From: Candidatus Peregrinibacteria bacterium
Lineage (GTDB): Bacteria; Patescibacteriota; Gracilibacteria; UBA1369
Length of the DNA stretch: 9,159 bases
Reading direction: 5' to 3'
Assembly: GCA_020849575.1 (NCBI GenBank)
Contig: JADLFY010000143.1
Location: 1-9,159, forward strand
The translations under genes and the position numbers were made by a program. The notes beneath the pieces were generated by a model. That model worked only from the letters and a program-made list of their open reading frames with translations. It was not told where the DNA came from and did not search any database. Each line of letters starts with the position of its first letter. Positions within the stretch are counted from its first letter, which is position 1. Of this stretch, positions 7,026 through 9,159 are shown piece by piece.

Positions 7026-7070
7026 AAAAACCTTGCTCTCCAGCGCCCAACGTGGGGGCGAAAGCAAGGT
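7026..7070 (-). terminator. Rho-independent terminator after the GC-rich orphan gene
   Basis: On the minus strand, starting 18 nt past the stop of the 128-codon gene, ACCTTGCT pairs with AGCAAGGT (7063-7070 and 7030-7037; 8 bp), enclosing an inner stem CGCCC with GGGCG (7056-7060 and 7044-7048), and is followed directly by a run of five T (7030-7026, the first being the last stem base). This is a strong intrinsic terminator in the correct orientation. It also isolates the GH1 promoter from upstream transcription. Confidence 0.8.
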
Positions 7071-7088
7071 GTTTCTGTTCGAAGGAAG

Positions 7089-7475
7089 TTAATTATTGGC
7101 CCGAATGGCTTGCACGATCAGCCTCAGGCCTGAGTCGCCGAAGACCTGGCAGAACCAGTCTTCGCGTGGCGGATCGCCCAGAAGATCGTGACCGATCAGG
7201 CGAAGATTGCCTTTGCGCAGTTGGTTGAACCAGACTGGTCGGCTGGTGATGTCGAACTGAGATGGCTTGTGTGTCAGTAGCACAGAGTTCTCGCGGCCGG
7301 GTCCAGCGACTGGGAATTCTTTGAAAAACCAGCCGTTCAACTCGGCGCATACGTAGATTTTTGAACTATTGCCTGTGGCAACAGTCTCGTATTTGAGATC
7401 CAACCTTTGTTGTTGGAGAAGCCGAGTGGTCATTCTGCATGCAGGTAGCCTGAGAGGAATTGCTCCAGAGGTCAT
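7089..7475 (-). CDS. GC-rich orphan hypothetical protein, single-gene unit
   Basis: A 128-residue protein I do not recognise. It has Cys at 13, 43 and 109, tryptophans at 49, 82 and 107, an aromatic patch NGWFFKEF (47-54), then GPGRENSVLLTHKP (58-71) and a C-terminal half with GNLRLIGHDLLGDPPREDWFCQVFGDSGLRLIVQAI (89-124). There is no signal peptide, membrane helix or catalytic signature. By hand count about 59% of its third codon positions are G or C, much higher than in the AT-rich neighbours, with C/G-ending codons dominating the second half (TTC, CTG, GGC, CGC). It has its own near-consensus promoter, a clean AAAGGGA Shine-Dalgarno 4 nt before the ATG, and a terminator just after its stop, unlike the coupled genes beside it. 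This suggests horizontal acquisition or an independently regulated cassette. A structured RNA with a chance open frame is an alternative, but SD plus codon bias favour a protein. Confidence 0.7.
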   Translation of the reverse strand: MTSGAIPLRLPACRMTTRLLQQQRLDLKYETVATGNSSKIYVCAELNGWFFKEFPVAGPGRENSVLLTHKPSQFDITSRPVWFNQLRKGNLRLIGHDLLGDPPREDWFCQVFGDSGLRLIVQAIRANN

Positions 7476-7479
7476 AATT

Positions 7480-7524
7480 TCCCTTTTTCAAACAGCTATT
7501 TGAATTCTAGTCCCTAGAAAGGGA
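7480..7524 (-). promoter_or_regulatory. Structured leader with possible self-occluded ribosome binding site
   Basis: The transcript leader before the GC-rich gene contains UCCCUUU (7524 to 7518), an exact reverse complement of the Shine-Dalgarno AAAGGGA (7486 to 7480). The same UCCCU can instead pair with AGGGA (7515-7511) across a UUCU loop. Between them lies a hairpin UUCAAA / UUUGAA (7504-7499 with 7492-7487, loop UAGCUG), ending directly at the Shine-Dalgarno. The two pairings of UCCCU exclude each other, so the leader could switch between an open and a closed ribosome site. No known riboswitch class is recognised. Confidence 0.4.
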
Positions 7525-7542
7525 GGCGAATATGCGAAATAG

Positions 7543-7555
7543 TGTTTATTAAACA
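7543..7555. promoter_or_regulatory. Palindromic operator candidate over the -10
   Basis: TGTTTA and TAAACA form a perfect dyad around one central base (TGTTTATTAAACA) and cover the whole -10 hexamer at 7548-7553. A protein bound here would block the promoter of the GC-rich gene. The site is AT-rich, so chance symmetry is possible; as RNA it would be too weak and tight-looped to matter. Confidence 0.3.
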
Positions 7556-7576
7556 TTAAAACCTTTATTTTGTCAA
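7548..7576 (-). promoter_or_regulatory. Near-consensus sigma70-type promoter of the GC-rich gene
   Basis: A perfect -35 TTGACA (7576 to 7571) and the -10 TTTAAT (7553 to 7548, five of six consensus bases) are separated by exactly 17 nt. The predicted start is near 7541, giving a leader of about 65 nt. The -35 begins 11 bases past the glmS stop codon. It is the best promoter by consensus in the window and serves a single short gene. Confidence 0.75.
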
Positions 7577-7587
7577 TTACTGGATTT

Positions 7588-9159
7588 CTATTTCACTGTC
7601 ACACTCTTGGCTAAATTACGTGGCATATCCGGGTCATTTTTACGTAAAAGTCCCAGATGATACGCCAAAAGTTGAATGGGTATGATATTTACAATGCCCT
7701 GAGCTTCTCCTGCATCAGGCACTTTGATCCAATAATCAAAAACCGGATCATTTTCAGCCGCTACGCCTATTACATAGGCTCCGCGGGCTTTGACCTCCTG
7801 ACAGTTATTGAGAACATCTTTACGTGTCTGGTCGCTGGAAATAAGCGCTATTACTGGTGTATCCTGGCTGATCAAAGCAATGGGACCATGTTTTAGTTCA
7901 CCACTGGCAAAACCCTCGGCGTGAATATAGGAAATTTCCTGTAATTTAATGGCTGATTCGAGAGCCATGGCATAATTTACCCCTTTACCAATAATGTACA
8001 TGGATTCGACTTTGGCGATTTGATCAGCCAATGTACGTATATGGTCTTCATAACGTGGATTGAGCATGTCATTAATTTGGCTTTGCGTGTCCAGAAGCAG
8101 TTTTTTGCCTTCTTCCAATTGATCGATACAGGCATGAGCCAGCAGGGTGAGAATGGCCATTTGGGCAGTAGTGGCTTTGGTGGAAGCCACAGCTTTTTCC
8201 GGGCCGGCTTTAATTTGCAGGGCAAAATCGGATTCTCTGTCCATAGTAGAGCCTTTGACATTGATGACAGAAAGTACTTTTGCTCCTTTGGATTTGGCTG
8301 CATGAATGGCTTCCAGAGTGTCGGCTGTTTCACCGCTTTGTGAGACGGCAATCATTAATGAACGGTCTTTGATGAAATCCTGTAAACTGGAAAATTCTGA
8401 TCCTACGGCAAAATTGACATGTCTTTTGGCGATATGGGAAAAGAGGTAAGTGGCAGCCAGACAAACTTTCCCGGCTGTTCCGCAGCCGACCAGATAAGTA
8501 CCAAAAGCACCTTTAATGGCAGCGGCAATTTTCTGAATTTCCTGATCGTCCTGTTCCAAAGCCCGGCGAATAGTTTCTTTTTGTTCCATGATTTCCTTAA
8601 TCATGAAATGCGGATAATCACCCTTTTCGGCCTGAGCAGCCTGCCATTCGATGGTAATTAATCTTTTCTGAATAGGCTGATTGTTTTTTAAATCGAAAAA
8701 TTTTGGTCCAGTGGAATCAATGATAACCATTTGATCATCGTCCAAATAATTTACCTGATTGGTATAAGCCAAAAAAGCAGGGATATCAGAAGCAACAAAG
8801 AATTCCTCTTTCCCAATGCCTATAATTAAAGGAGAGCCTCTTCTGGCTGCAATAATTTTTTGTTCATCTTTTTTAATTACCAAAATAGCATAGCGACCAT
8901 GCATTTCCTGCATAGCCTGTTTGATGGCTTTTTCCAGAGGCATGCTGCGTAAATGGAAGTCAATTAAATGGACAATTGATTCGGTATCAGTTTGGCTGAT
9001 AAATTGATAACCTTTGGATTCCAGGTCAGCTTTGATTTCGGAGTAATTTTCGATAATGCCATTGTGTACCACTCCCAAAGAATGGTTAGCATTGAAATGC
9101 GGGTGTGCATTTATTTCTGTAACGCCACCATGAGTTGCCCAGCGAGAATGTCCAATGGC
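7588..9159 (-). CDS. glmS: Glutamine--fructose-6-phosphate aminotransferase (isomerizing), N-terminus cut by window edge
   Basis: Makes glucosamine-6-phosphate from fructose-6-phosphate and glutamine, the entry step to UDP-GlcNAc and peptidoglycan. The frame is open to the window end; 523 residues are visible and about 70-75, including the catalytic N-terminal Cys, lie outside. The glutaminase domain remnant shows IGHSRWATHG (2-11), NAHPH and VVHNGIIENY (about 29-38). The first SIS domain has GCGTAGK (225-231), SQSGETADT (273-281) and GPEKAVASTK (319-328); the second has KLQEISYIHAEGFASGELKHGP (405-426). Residues equivalent to E. coli Lys485, Glu488, His504 and Lys603 are all present (405, 408, 424, 518), and the C-terminus PRNLAKSVTVK is canonical apart from its last residue. 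It ends in TAG. No terminator follows, so transcripts may run into the GC-rich gene. Internal TTG or ATG codons near 9078 are not the true start. Confidence 0.97.
   Translation of the reverse strand, partial: AIGHSRWATHGGVTEINAHPHFNANHSLGVVHNGIIENYSEIKADLESKGYQFISQTDTESIVHLIDFHLRSMPLEKAIKQAMQEMHGRYAILVIKKDEQKIIAARRGSPLIIGIGKEEFFVASDIPAFLAYTNQVNYLDDDQMVIIDSTGPKFFDLKNNQPIQKRLITIEWQAAQAEKGDYPHFMIKEIMEQKETIRRALEQDDQEIQKIAAAIKGAFGTYLVGCGTAGKVCLAATYLFSHIAKRHVNFAVGSEFSSLQDFIKDRSLMIAVSQSGETADTLEAIHAAKSKGAKVLSVINVKGSTMDRESDFALQIKAGPEKAVASTKATTAQMAILTLLAHACIDQLEEGKKLLLDTQSQINDMLNPRYEDHIRTLADQIAKVESMYIIGKGVNYAMALESAIKLQEISYIHAEGFASGELKHGPIALISQDTPVIALISSDQTRKDVLNNCQEVKARGAYVIGVAAENDPVFDYWIKVPDAGEAQGIVNIIPIQLLAYHLGLLRKNDPDMPRNLAKSVTVK

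Noticed and set aside
7030..7070. GTTGGGC / GCCCAAC inside the hairpin, resembling an integron attC core
   Set aside because: Only one core-like heptamer is present and it lies in the loop and inner stem of an intrinsic terminator; there is no paired second core site, and no integrase or cassette array in the window.
7123..7164. CTCAGGCCTGAG palindrome and the CGAAGAC / GTCTTCG inverted repeat near the 3' end of the orphan gene
   Set aside because: Both lie within codons of a GC-rich frame and can arise from composition; they do not form part of a recognisable RNA family. Kept only as weak support for the RNA alternative.
7093..7350. 85-codon Arg-rich open frame in another frame of the GC-rich gene
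   Set aside because: Out-of-frame shadow of the 128-codon gene; Arg/Ser/Pro-rich composition is typical of the wrong frame in GC-rich coding DNA, and it has no Shine-Dalgarno.
7541..7587. Terminator for glmS
   Set aside because: The segment after the glmS stop is AT-rich with only a weak 5-bp A/U dyad and no GC-rich stem plus T-run; it instead holds the next promoter.

Overview
The window is a compact, gene-dense bacterial segment, AT-rich apart from one island, with every convincing gene on the minus strand. Read in transcription order (right to left) it holds a 3'-complete glmS cut by the right edge, a short GC-rich orphan gene with its own promoter, leader and terminator, and then a tightly packed eight-gene cluster: GH1 beta-glycosidase, a coiled-coil protein, a Thr/Lys-rich hypothetical, pyruvate kinase, RuvC, a membrane-anchored TPR protein, prepilin peptidase and a mannose-1-phosphate guanylyltransferase that runs off the left edge. 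Most junctions in the cluster are 1-4 nt overlaps (TAATG, ATGA) or 2-nt gaps; only pyk-ruvC has a real gap (53 nt), and it holds a perfect TATAAT.

Organism: all three stop codons end genes normally (TGA for pilD and ruvC, TAG for glmS, TAA elsewhere), so the code is standard and UGA-glycine lineages are excluded. Small proteins, tight packing, weak or absent Shine-Dalgarno sequences, type IV pilus processing and short housekeeping enzymes would fit a Patescibacteria/CPR-type bacterium. That is an inference from gene style, not proof.

Functionally, GlmS (fructose-6-P to glucosamine-6-P) and ManC (GDP-mannose) supply envelope or glycan precursors. GH1 and pyruvate kinase belong to carbohydrate use and lower glycolysis, RuvC resolves Holliday junctions, and PilD processes type IV pilins and pseudopilins. 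The shared transcription looks like economical packing rather than one pathway.

The points most worth a second look are: (1) the GC-rich 128-codon orphan at 7089-7475, with a near-consensus promoter, a dyad over its -10, a leader whose UCCCUUU can pair with its own Shine-Dalgarno, and a dedicated terminator; (2) an in-frame TAA that splits manC although conserved sequence continues in the same frame; (3) a perfect 10-bp-arm GC-rich palindrome carried in frame inside the TPR gene; (4) two unrecognised small proteins between GH1 and pyk. No tRNA, rRNA, CRISPR array or insertion sequence was seen. No stretch longer than 300 bases lacks a gene; the largest gaps are 6951-7088 and 7476-7587, and both are described.
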